Assembly (NCBI GenBank): GCA_033764445.1 | Contig: JANRIZ010000161.1 | Coordinates: forward strand, 1-38,559 | From: JANRIZ01 sp033764445 | GTDB lineage: Bacteria; Verrucomicrobiota; Verrucomicrobiia; JAWXBN01 | Reading direction: 5' to 3' | DNA length: 38,559 bases | In this document: piece after piece, positions 32,220 through 38,559 of the stretch | Position numbering within the stretch: the stretch's first letter is position 1 | How the letters are laid out: every line of letters starts with the position of its first letter | Notes under the pieces: model-generated | Told to the model about the DNA's origin: nothing | The model's database searches: none | What the model saw: only the letters and a program-made list of their open reading frames with translations | Translations under genes and position numbers: made by a program

Positions 32220-34150
32220 AAGTATTAGGAATCGATCTTGGAACCACAAACTCCTGCATGTCCATCATGGAAGGCGGGGAACCGAAAGTGTTGGAAAATT
32301 CCGAGGGGGGCCGCACCACCCCGTCGGTGGTTGCCTTCACAAAGTCCGGGGAGCGTCTGGTCGGCCAGGCGGCCAAACGTCAGGCCATCACCAATCCCCG
32401 CAATACGATTTTTTCAGTCAAACGCTTCATGGGCCGCAAGTTTTCCGAGGTCCAGGACGAGTTGAAGCGTGTCCCCTACAAGGTCGTCGAGGGAGCCAAC
32501 GGGGACGTGGCCATCGAGGTGGAGACCGGCGGCGAGAAAAAAGTTTATTCCCCGCCTGAAATATCGGCCATGATCCTGGCCAAGCTCAAGGCCGATGCCG
32601 AGGCGCGTCTGGGCGAAAAGGTCACGCAGGCGGTCATCACTGTTCCCGCCTATTTCAATGACAGTCAGCGTCAGGCCACCAAGGATGCCGGGCGGATCGC
32701 CGGGCTGGAGGTGCTCCGGATTGTCAATGAACCCACGGCGGCCTCGCTGGCCTACGGGCTTGACAAGAAAAAGGATGAAAAGATTGCCGTGTACGATCTG
32801 GGCGGGGGAACCTTTGATATCTCCGTTCTTGAAATCGGCGACGGCGTGTTTGAGGTCAAGGCCACCAACGGTGACACGCACCTGGGGGGTGATGACTGGG
32901 ATAACCACATCATCGACTGGATTCTCGGCGAGTTCCAAAAGGAGAACAACATCGACCTGCGCAAGCAACCCGATGCGCTCCAACGCCTCAAGGAGGAGGC
33001 CGAAAAGGCCAAGATCGCCCTCTCCAGTTCGATGGAGTATGAAATCAGCCTTCCTTTCATCACCGCCGATGCGAGCGGGCCCAAACACATCCAAAAGAAA
33101 CTCTCCCGTTCCAAGCTCGAGCAGCTCACCGATGAACTCTGCGAACGCACGATCAAACCGGTGAAGGCCTGTCTCAAGGATGCCGAGCTGGAGATGTCCA
33201 AAATTGACGAGCTTGTCCTCGTGGGTGGCATGACCCGCATGCCCAAGATCATTGAGACGGCCCACAAAATGATCGGCAAAGAGCCGCACAAGGGCGTCAA
33301 CCCCGATGAGGTCGTCGCCATCGGCGCGGCCATTCAGGGCGGCGTGCTCAAGGGCGAGGTCAGTGATGTGCTGCTGCTGGACGTGACTCCCCTGACCCTT
33401 GCCATTGAAACGGCCGGCGCGGTGGCCACGCCCATGATTCCCCGGAATACCACCATTCCCTACAAAAAGTCCCAGATATTCAGCACCTACTCGGACAACC
33501 AGACGGCGGTGGATGTGCGTGTTCTTCAGGGCGAACGTCCCATGGCCTCGGATAACAAGCAACTGGGCATTTTCCGCCTCGATGGCATTCCGCTCGCGCC
33601 GCGTGGGGTTCCCCAGGTGGAGGTGACCTTTGACATTGATGCCAACGGCATCCTGCACGTTTCCGCCAAGGACCTCGGATCGGGCAAGGAGCAGAAGATT
33701 TCCATCACCGGATCGGGCGGCCTTTCCAAGGACGAGGTTGATCGCATGACCAAGGAGGCCGAAAAATTCGCCGCGGAGGATCTCAAACGCAAGGAGGCCG
33801 TGGAGGTCAAAAATACGGCTGACAACATGTGTTACCAGGCCGAAAAGATGCTGCGGGACAACAAGGACAAAATCGGTGAGGACGATCGCAAGTCCCTCGA
33901 GGAGAAAGTCGCCCGGCTCAAGCAGGCTTCCGAATCCAATGATCTGGAAAAAATCAAGGCCGGTCAGAAGGAACTCGAGGAGGCCCTCCACAAATTCTCG
34001 GAGCTTCTCTACAAACAATCCGCCCCGTCCGCCGGAGACCCCGCCCCCGGGACGGAGGAAGCCGCTGGGCCCACCGGCGCAAAACATTCCCAGAAGGATG
34101 ACAAGGTCGTCGACGCCGATTTCGAGGTTGTTGACAAGGACAAGAAGTGA
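32213..34150 (+). CDS. dnaK: Molecular chaperone DnaK (Hsp70)
   Basis: 645 residues. ATP-driven chaperone that folds nascent and stressed proteins with DnaJ and GrpE. The nucleotide-binding domain has GIDLGTTNSCMS (6-17), the phosphate-2 loop VYDLGGGTFDISVLE, and LVGGMTRMPKI. The substrate-binding domain starts after LLLDVTPLTLAIET, and the lid ends in DKVVDADFEVVDKDKK. Start at ATG 32213 with no Shine-Dalgarno, directly inside the complementary arm described above. No grpE, dnaJ or hrcA adjoins it; instead groES-groEL follow 97 nt later. The HAIR-like operator upstream suggests HspR control, and I saw no CIRCE element. Full length and intact. Confidence 0.98.
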   Translation: MPKVLGIDLGTTNSCMSIMEGGEPKVLENSEGGRTTPSVVAFTKSGERLVGQAAKRQAITNPRNTIFSVKRFMGRKFSEVQDELKRVPYKVVEGANGDVAIEVETGGEKKVYSPPEISAMILAKLKADAEARLGEKVTQAVITVPAYFNDSQRQATKDAGRIAGLEVLRIVNEPTAASLAYGLDKKKDEKIAVYDLGGGTFDISVLEIGDGVFEVKATNGDTHLGGDDWDNHIIDWILGEFQKENNIDLRKQPDALQRLKEEAEKAKIALSSSMEYEISLPFITADASGPKHIQKKLSRSKLEQLTDELCERTIKPVKACLKDAELEMSKIDELVLVGGMTRMPKIIETAHKMIGKEPHKGVNPDEVVAIGAAIQGGVLKGEVSDVLLLDVTPLTLAIETAGAVATPMIPRNTTIPYKKSQIFSTYSDNQTAVDVRVLQGERPMASDNKQLGIFRLDGIPLAPRGVPQVEVTFDIDANGILHVSAKDLGSGKEQKISITGSGGLSKDEVDRMTKEAEKFAAEDLKRKEAVEVKNTADNMCYQAEKMLRDNKDKIGEDDRKSLEEKVARLKQASESNDLEKIKAGQKELEEALHKFSELLYKQSAPSAGDPAPGTEEAAGPTGAKHSQKDDKVVDADFEVVDKDKK

Positions 34151-34184
34151 TTCCCGGGCGAACCGGATGAATTTTTAGAAAACA

Positions 34185-34207
34185 CCCGGGGAAATTTCCC
34201 CCCCGGG
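34185..34207 (+). repeat. GC-only hairpin between dnaK and groES
   Basis: CCCGGGG (34185-34191) pairs with CCCCGGG (34201-34207) across a 9-nt loop. No U tract follows, so it is not a normal intrinsic terminator. It may be an mRNA processing or stability element that sets separate levels of dnaK and groESL. Confidence 0.4.
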
Positions 34208-34247
34208 CTGCTCAGAAAAAGAAACAATAAAAAATAGGAGAAACACC

Positions 34248-34535
34248 ATGTCGTTCAAACCCCTCGGAGACCGGGTTCTGTTGAAGCCCGTTGAAGAGAA
34301 AGAAACCAAGAAGGGTGGAATCATCATCCCCGATTCCGCCAAGGAAAAACCCCAGGAAGGTGAAATCATCGCCCTGGGCACCGGCAAACTGGATGAGGCC
34401 GGCAAAAAGATCGAATTCACCGTCAAAAAGGGCGACCGCGTCATGTACGGCAAGTACAGCGGCCAGGAAGTCAAGATTGACGGACAGGAGCATGTCATCA
34501 TCAAGGAAGAGGACATCCTCGGAATCATCGGCTGA
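34248..34535 (+). CDS. groES: Co-chaperonin GroES
   Basis: 95 residues. GroES caps the GroEL cylinder. Motifs: FKPLGDRVLLKPVEEKETKKGGIIIPDSAKEKP with the mobile loop in the middle, GDRVMYGKYSGQEVKIDGQE, and a C-terminal IIKEEDILGIIG. A clear ribosome site AGGAG lies 8 bases upstream of ATG 34248. It lies 97 nt after dnaK and 54 nt before groEL, forming one chaperone locus. No CIRCE or HAIR sequence precedes it, so it may be driven from the dnaK promoter. Confidence 0.98.
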   Translation: MSFKPLGDRVLLKPVEEKETKKGGIIIPDSAKEKPQEGEIIALGTGKLDEAGKKIEFTVKKGDRVMYGKYSGQEVKIDGQEHVIIKEEDILGIIG

Positions 34536-34589
34536 ACGCCGGTTTCCCCTCAAACCGTTTAACAAACATTCAAAGGAGCACACAAACAT

Positions 34590-36239
34590 ATGGCAGCCAA
34601 ACAACTCATATTCGATGAAGATGCACGTCACAGGCTTCTTCGCGGCGTGGAAAAACTCGCCAAGGCCGTGAAAGCGACCCTCGGACCCGCCGGACGCAAC
34701 GTCGTCCTCGACAAAAAATTCGGTTCCCCGACCATCACCAAGGACGGTGTCACCGTCGCCAAGGAGATCGAACTGGAGGACGCCTTCGAAAACATGGGCG
34801 CCCAGCTCGTGCGCGAAGTCGCCAGCAAAACCAGCGATCTGGCCGGTGACGGCACCACCACCGCCACGGTCCTCGCCGAGGCCATCTACCGCGAAGGTCT
34901 CAAGAATGTGACCGCCGGGGCCCACCCGATGGAAATCAAGCGCGGCATTGACAAGGCTGTTGAAGCCATTGTCGAGGAACTCGACAGCATCAAGAAAAAC
35001 GTCAAGGACTCCAAGGAAATCGCCCAGGTGGCCACCGTTTCCGCCAACTGGGACAAGACGATCGGCGAAATCATCGCCGACGCCATGGACAAGGTCGGCA
35101 AGGACGGCACGATCACTGTCGAAGAGGCCAAGTCCATCGAGACGACTCTCGAAGTCGTCGAAGGCATGCAGTTTGACAAGGGATATCTCTCCCCCTACTT
35201 CGTGACCAAGCCCGATGAGATGGAAGTCCAGCTCGACGACTGCTACGTCCTGCTCCACGAGAAGAAAATCTCCTCCCTGAAGGACCTCCTTCCCCTGCTC
35301 GAGAAGATTGCCAAGACCGGCAAACCCTTCCTGATCATCGCCGAGGAAGTCGAGGGCGAAGCCCTGGCGACCCTGGTCGTCAACAAGATCCGTGGCACCC
35401 TGCAGGTGTGCGCTGTCAAGGCCCCCGGCTTTGGCGACCGCCGCAAGGCCATGATGGAGGACATTGCCGTCCTCACCGGCGGCAAGCTGCTGAGCGAGGA
35501 CCTCGGCATCAAACTCGAAAACGTGGGTCTTGATGATCTGGGCCGCGCCAAGCGGGTGGTCATCGACAAGGAAAACACCACGATCGTCGAGGGAACCGGC
35601 AAACAGGCGGATATCAACGCCCGTGTCAACCAGATCCGCCGTCAGATCGAGGAAACCACCAGTGACTACGACCGCGAGAAACTCCAGGAACGTCTGGCCA
35701 AGCTCGCCGGTGGTGTGGCTGTGATCAATGTCGGTGCCGCGACCGAAACCGAGATGAAGGAAAAGAAGGCCCGCGTCGAGGACGCCCTCCATGCGACCCG
35801 TGCGGCCGTTGAGGAAGGAATCGTCGCCGGTGGTGGCACAGCCCTGCTGCGCTGTCTGCCTGCTCTCGACAAGGTCAAGGCCAAGGGTGACGAGAAGATC
35901 GGTGTGGATATCATCCGCCGCGCCGTCGAAGCACCCCTGCGCACCCTGGCTGGCAATGCCGGTGTCGAAGGCTCGATCATTGTCAACGAGGTCAAGAACC
36001 GCAAGGGAAGCGAAGGCTACAACGTCGCCACGGGCGAATATGTGGACCTCATCGCCGCCGGTGTTGTCGATCCGAAAAAGGTCACACGCACGGCCCTCCA
36101 GAACGCCGCGTCCATCGCGGGTCTGCTCCTGACGACCGAGGCGGTCATCAGCGAACTGCCCGAGAAGGAAAAGGCCCCCGCCGGCGGACCCGGTGGTGGC
36201 ATGGGCGGAATGGGTGGCATGGGCGGTATGGACTACTAG
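34590..36239 (+). CDS. groEL: Chaperonin GroEL (Hsp60)
   Basis: 549 residues. It forms the double-ring folding chamber. Recognisable blocks: KATLGPAGRNVVLDKKFG; SDLAGDGTTTATVLA (with ATP-site aspartate); VCAVKAPGFGDRRKAMMEDI; EEGIVAGGGTALLR; and the typical Gly-Met repeat tail (GGMGGMGGMGGMDY). AAAGGAG lies about 11 bases before ATG 34590. A strong terminator follows 45 nt after the stop. Codon use in this gene is markedly rich in C-ending codons, as expected for highly expressed genes. No sign of truncation. Confidence 0.98.
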   Translation: MAAKQLIFDEDARHRLLRGVEKLAKAVKATLGPAGRNVVLDKKFGSPTITKDGVTVAKEIELEDAFENMGAQLVREVASKTSDLAGDGTTTATVLAEAIYREGLKNVTAGAHPMEIKRGIDKAVEAIVEELDSIKKNVKDSKEIAQVATVSANWDKTIGEIIADAMDKVGKDGTITVEEAKSIETTLEVVEGMQFDKGYLSPYFVTKPDEMEVQLDDCYVLLHEKKISSLKDLLPLLEKIAKTGKPFLIIAEEVEGEALATLVVNKIRGTLQVCAVKAPGFGDRRKAMMEDIAVLTGGKLLSEDLGIKLENVGLDDLGRAKRVVIDKENTTIVEGTGKQADINARVNQIRRQIEETTSDYDREKLQERLAKLAGGVAVINVGAATETEMKEKKARVEDALHATRAAVEEGIVAGGGTALLRCLPALDKVKAKGDEKIGVDIIRRAVEAPLRTLAGNAGVEGSIIVNEVKNRKGSEGYNVATGEYVDLIAAGVVDPKKVTRTALQNAASIAGLLLTTEAVISELPEKEKAPAGGPGGGMGGMGGMGGMDY

Positions 36240-36284
36240 GATCCGATCCACTCGGCCCCTTCAAGAAGGCCGAAGCATTCACAA

Positions 36285-36315
36285 GGCGTCCCGCGAAACC
36301 GGGACGCCTTTTTTT
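36285..36315 (+). terminator. Strong intrinsic terminator of the chaperone locus
   Basis: GGCGTCCCG (36285-36293), a 6-nt CGAAAC loop, CGGGACGCC (36300-36308), then seven T (36309-36315). A perfect 9-bp GC-rich stem with a U tract, 45 nt after the groEL stop. Confidence 0.93.
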
Positions 36316-36423
36316 GTGACAGCAGGTCCGTCGTGGACACGGATGGCTCCGGGGGAGGGCGTGTGCCGGGACCGCGTTTTTATTGAGTTGATCGGCCCCA
36401 CCGCTTTTGGGAAGGTTTCGGCC

Positions 36424-37050
36424 ATGAAACCCTCCCTGCTCCTGCTGCTTTTGTTCCTGGCCATCCCGGCCCGTCTGGGGGCCCAGGATGACGCCTTTTA
36501 CGGACGCAAAATCGCGCTTCTCTGCGAGGAATTGCATCAGAAAAATCTCAAGTATCTGTGGGCCTCCGACGATCCGGCCAAGGGCGGCCTGGATTGTTCC
36601 GGGGTGGTCCGTCACATTTTCCGCGAGGTGTACGGGGTGGACCTGCCGGATGAATCAGGTCTTCAGTACGAGTACTTGAAAAAACACGGGCAGGTGTGGG
36701 ACGCCAGATCCAAAAACTGGTCCCCCCTCAAATTGCAGACGGGGGACCTGATCTTCATCACGGGCACGTACAAGTCCGACCGGGTCTCCCCCATCACCCA
36801 CGTGGTCATCTACATCAATGAGGAAAAAATTTTCGGGGCCCAGGACATGGGCAAACGGATTGATTATCAGACCCCGGGCGTGGGTTTTTTCCGTTTCAAA
36901 CCGCTCCATCCCGTGGGGTACGACGGGATGGACGAGACCCGTATCCGCGAAAAACCCCATTTATACAGTTATGGCCGTTTTATTCCTTCGGCAGAAACGG
37001 TCAAAAAGCAGGTTCCAAATTTGAATAAGGAACAGGTCGGCTCTCAATAG
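36424..37050 (+). CDS. Secreted NlpC/P60-family cysteine hydrolase
   Basis: 208 residues from ATG 36424 (MKPSLLLLLLFLAIPARLGA, a signal peptide cleaved near residue 20). The NlpC/P60 nucleophile is C58 in GGLDCSGVVRHIFREVYG, and the partner histidine is H126 in SPITHVVIYI. These enzymes cleave peptide stems or cross-links of peptidoglycan. GGGAAGG about eight bases upstream supports the start. The domain stands alone, without LysM or SH3 targeting. It is isolated from groEL by the terminator and ends 4 nt before the convergent toxin-partner gene. Substrate not predictable from sequence alone. Confidence 0.82.
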   Translation: MKPSLLLLLLFLAIPARLGAQDDAFYGRKIALLCEELHQKNLKYLWASDDPAKGGLDCSGVVRHIFREVYGVDLPDESGLQYEYLKKHGQVWDARSKNWSPLKLQTGDLIFITGTYKSDRVSPITHVVIYINEEKIFGAQDMGKRIDYQTPGVGFFRFKPLHPVGYDGMDETRIREKPHLYSYGRFIPSAETVKKQVPNLNKEQVGSQ

Positions 37051-37054
37051 GGGG

Positions 37055-37219
37055 TTATGGTTCAACTGCAATGACTCGTCCATTGACGGAATAGTGGAGA
37101 GGTGTTCCATGACGTTTGGCTGTTTCCCGTGCCCTGGTGGCAGCACGACGCAGGGCTCTGGCCACGTCTTTGGAAAGCGGAGTCGTGGGTTTTTTTTGGT
37201 TTTCATGGTCCCTCTTCAA
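37055..37219 (-). CDS. Putative small antitoxin or partner of the zeta toxin, possibly frameshifted
   Basis: 54 residues if started at TTG 37219, basic and helical: TPLSKDVARALRRAATRARE, then TAKRHGTPLHYSVNGRVIAVE. This resembles small basic partners often found beside zeta-type toxins (an impression from memory). An ATG with a fair ribosome site (AGAGGG) lies at 37206, overlapping the toxin stop (ATGA), but it is in a different frame: it reads MKTKKNPRLR. The two frames meet at an eight-A tract (around 37192-37199) that contains A-AAA-AAC, a known -1 slippery heptamer. So either a -1 shift, a recent one-base deletion, a sequencing error, or TTG initiation yields the conserved-looking product. 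The region is AT-richer than its surroundings. Confidence 0.45.
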   Translation of the reverse strand: MKRDHENQKKPTTPLSKDVARALRRAATRARETAKRHGTPLHYSVNGRVIAVEP

Positions 37220-37742
37220 TGAGTTCAAGTTGTTGTGTGGAATTGTCATAGACGGTCCACGAGTCTGCCAGATGACGGTACAACTTTGTAAAATTGTTCC
37301 ATCCCCGATGAAATCTTCTTTTGACATCCAAACAAGGGACGGAATGTCCTCCCTGACTGACTCTATTGGTGATGCGGCGAATGGCAAGCTGGGTGGAGTT
37401 CAATTTGAGAAAAATGATTTCAATTCGATCCCCGGATGTTTTCCAGCGTTTCAGCCGTCCGAGATAGGTTTGACCACTCAGGGTGCTTTCAAAGGCAAAA
37501 TCCATTCTCATGGCCGCCAAACGATCGAGTTCATGTAGCAGTAGTCGGGCCGCCGTAATTTTTGCCAGCTCTGGCTTAAGTGGGGACAGCCCGGCTGCAA
37601 TCAGGTCTGCATTTACAAAGTGTGTCATACGGCCTTCACGAGGGAGAAACTCCCGGGCAAAAGTGGTTTTACCCGCACCATTTGACCCGGCAATAATGAT
37701 GCAGCGGGGGGGAGGCTCTGCCACGCGTTTGGGCAAATTCAT
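37203..37742 (-). CDS. Zeta-toxin-like P-loop kinase
   Basis: 179 residues. P-loop at 19-27 (GSNGAGKTT in IIIAGSNGAGKTTFAREFLP), then FVNADLIAAGLSP (44-53) and DFAFESTLSGQTYL (81-94). This order (Walker A, then N-A-D, then E-S-T) is that of the zeta toxin / AAA_33 family. Known zeta toxins phosphorylate UDP-N-acetylglucosamine and so block cell-wall synthesis; whether this short (179 aa) member does so is not shown. Its stop overlaps the ATG of the partner frame, so the toxin comes first and the partner second, the reverse of epsilon-zeta. The start ATG 37742 has no Shine-Dalgarno. The AT-rich context suggests acquisition by transfer. Confidence 0.78.
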   Translation of the reverse strand: MNLPKRVAEPPPRCIIIAGSNGAGKTTFAREFLPREGRMTHFVNADLIAAGLSPLKPELAKITAARLLLHELDRLAAMRMDFAFESTLSGQTYLGRLKRWKTSGDRIEIIFLKLNSTQLAIRRITNRVSQGGHSVPCLDVKRRFHRGWNNFTKLYRHLADSWTVYDNSTQQLELIEEGP

Positions 37743-37978
37743 GTGGCTATATTAACTTATGCTCCTGCAGCAAACAAGAAATACTGATGGATGTGGCTGA
37801 AATACGCCCATGTGGTGAAAACCACTGCGACGACATTTTTGCGGTCGAATTGGAACAGTACAACTTAAAATAAGAAATACCGCTGCGAGTCTGTTCGTGG
37901 ATAGGGAATTGTGTGGAAAACTGAAAAATCACAATTTTTTCATTTGCGCGGGCGGCCAAGAACGCTACAAAGCCCTGC
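37743..37978. other. Intergenic region between the zeta-like toxin and argG
   Basis: 236 nt, no gene seen. It holds the candidate toxin promoter (next entry) and a small hairpin GTGGT-GAAA-ACCAC (37812-37825) with a GNRA tetraloop. No clear argG promoter or arginine-repressor site was recognised, and argG has no obvious ribosome site. Confidence 0.4.
37749..37777 (-). promoter_or_regulatory. Candidate promoter of the zeta-like toxin gene
   Basis: On the minus strand, TTGTTT (complement of 37772-37777), 17-nt spacer, TAATAT (complement of 37749-37754). The spacing is ideal and both hexamers are fair. Transcription would start at or very near the ATG at 37742, implying a leaderless mRNA, which fits the lack of a Shine-Dalgarno. 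Confidence 0.4.
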
Positions 37979-38559
37979 ATGAAAATTGTCCTCGCATATT
38001 CCGGCGGACTGGATACCTCCGTCCTTCTCACTTGGCTTAAAGAAAAATACGATGCCCAGATCATCGCATTTTGCGCCGATGTCGGCCAGGAGGAGGAGCT
38101 CAAGGGTCTCCGTCCCAAGGCGCTCAAAACGGGCGCGGACAAATGCTACATCGATGACCTCCAGGAGGAATTCGCCCGGGACTTCATCTATCCGATGATC
38201 CAGGCCGGGGCCATCTACGAGAACCAGTATTTTCTGGGAACGAGCATCGCCCGTCCGCTCATCGCCAAACGCATGGTGGAAATCGCCCGCCAGGAAAAGG
38301 CCGCCGCCATCGCGCACGGGGCCACGGGGAAGGGCAATGACCAGGTCCGGTTTGAACTGACCGCCGCCGCCCTGGCCCCCGAGCTGGAGGTGATCGCCCC
38401 CTGGCGCATGGAGGAATTCCGCGAGGAGTTTCCCGGCCGCACGGAAATGATCGCCTATGCGGCAAAGCACAAAATCAATGTCGAGGCCTCGGCCAAGAAA
38501 CCCTATTCGATGGACCGCAATCTGCTCCATATCAGCTACGAGGCGGGGGTGATGGAGGA
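37979..38559 (+). CDS. argG: Argininosuccinate synthase, N-terminal part (runs off window)
   Basis: ArgG joins citrulline and aspartate with ATP to make argininosuccinate, the penultimate step of arginine synthesis. The first 193 codons are visible, about half of the usual 400. The ATP pyrophosphatase loop AYSGGLDTSVLLTWL (6-20) is diagnostic. AFCADVGQEEELKGL, YENQYFLGTSIARPLIAK and AHGATGKGNDQVRFEL (ATP and substrate contacts) follow, then WRMEEFREEFPGRTEMIAYA. Start at ATG 37979 (MKIVLAYSGG). No stop is reached before 38559. It is separate from the toxin genes, which run the other way. Confidence 0.97.
   Translation, partial: MKIVLAYSGGLDTSVLLTWLKEKYDAQIIAFCADVGQEEELKGLRPKALKTGADKCYIDDLQEEFARDFIYPMIQAGAIYENQYFLGTSIARPLIAKRMVEIARQEKAAAIAHGATGKGNDQVRFELTAAALAPELEVIAPWRMEEFREEFPGRTEMIAYAAKHKINVEASAKKPYSMDRNLLHISYEAGVME

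Noticed and set aside
32414..34087. 557-residue open frame opposite dnaK
   Set aside because: Antisense shadow of the conserved dnaK gene, same cause. (Frames of this kind opposite dnaK have misled older annotations.)
32002..34248. CIRCE element (HrcA operator) upstream of dnaK or groES
   Set aside because: No TTAGCACTC-N9-GAGTGCTAA or near match was found; the inverted repeat present fits the HAIR pattern instead.
34212..36251. 679-residue open frame on the minus strand opposite groES-groEL
   Set aside because: It is a shadow of groEL: C-ending codon bias leaves the reverse frame free of stops. The product is a repetitive Gly/Asp/Phe-rich sequence with no known domain.
37747..38142. 131-residue minus-strand frame upstream of the toxin
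   Set aside because: It overlaps the conserved 5' end of argG and has no recognisable domain.
1..38559. CRISPR arrays, insertion sequences, prophage or integron
   Set aside because: No regularly spaced direct repeats, transposase, terminal repeats or phage structural genes were seen; the only tyrosine recombinase sits in a housekeeping context.

Overview
The window looks like chromosomal DNA of a GC-rich, Gram-negative-type bacterium. It encodes a Kdo transferase (LPS), a Nuo-type complex I arm, an A-type Fe-S carrier, secreted envelope enzymes and a GroEL with a GGM tail. The long (412 aa) IspH, the dnaK-groES-groEL order and the mix of good, weak and absent Shine-Dalgarno sites would suit the PVC group, probably Verrucomicrobiota. 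That placement is inference. No phage, IS element or CRISPR array was seen. Intergenic DNA is strikingly AT-rich between about 28.6 and 32.2 kb, and the toxin region near 37.1-37.9 kb is also AT-richer than its surroundings.

Layout. 1-4.8 kb (+): 3' end of prfC, then pabB-pabC (p-aminobenzoate branch of folate synthesis), a DUF1287 secreted protein and a single-domain class D beta-lactamase/transpeptidase-like protein. 4.8-7.9 kb (-): a 47-aa membrane peptide, tRNA-Glu(UUC), and a tight pair encoding a TPR/six-TM membrane protein and a TPR-AAA+ ATPase. 8.1-9.7 kb (+): serA. 9.7-25.7 kb: a long minus-strand run that reads, in transcription order, lpd-like, aroB, dprA, topB-type topoisomerase, xerC/D, waaA, DUF2062, nuoJ-K-L-M-N, A-type Fe-S carrier. 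25.8-28.6 kb: a short basic exported protein (+), then aldose-1-epimerase and ispH (-).

28.8-36.2 kb (+): three tandem paralogues of the LacI-type ligand-binding fold with no DNA-binding domain and no signal peptide, followed by dnaK, groES and groEL. The dnaK upstream region carries a perfect inverted repeat matching the HspR-binding HAIR element in arm sequence and 7-nt spacing. Further down it has a 10-bp complementary pair, one arm of which covers the dnaK start codon, suggesting a possible RNA thermometer. A strong intrinsic terminator ends groEL. 36.4-38.6 kb: a secreted NlpC/P60-type hydrolase (+), a zeta-type toxin with a small downstream partner whose frame is broken at an A8 tract (-), and the 5' part of argG (+).

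The most interesting regions are the dnaK control region, the trio of HTH-less LacI-like sensors, the zeta-toxin partner gene, the TPR-AAA+/TPR-membrane pair, and the complex I cluster that contains only the membrane subunits J-N.
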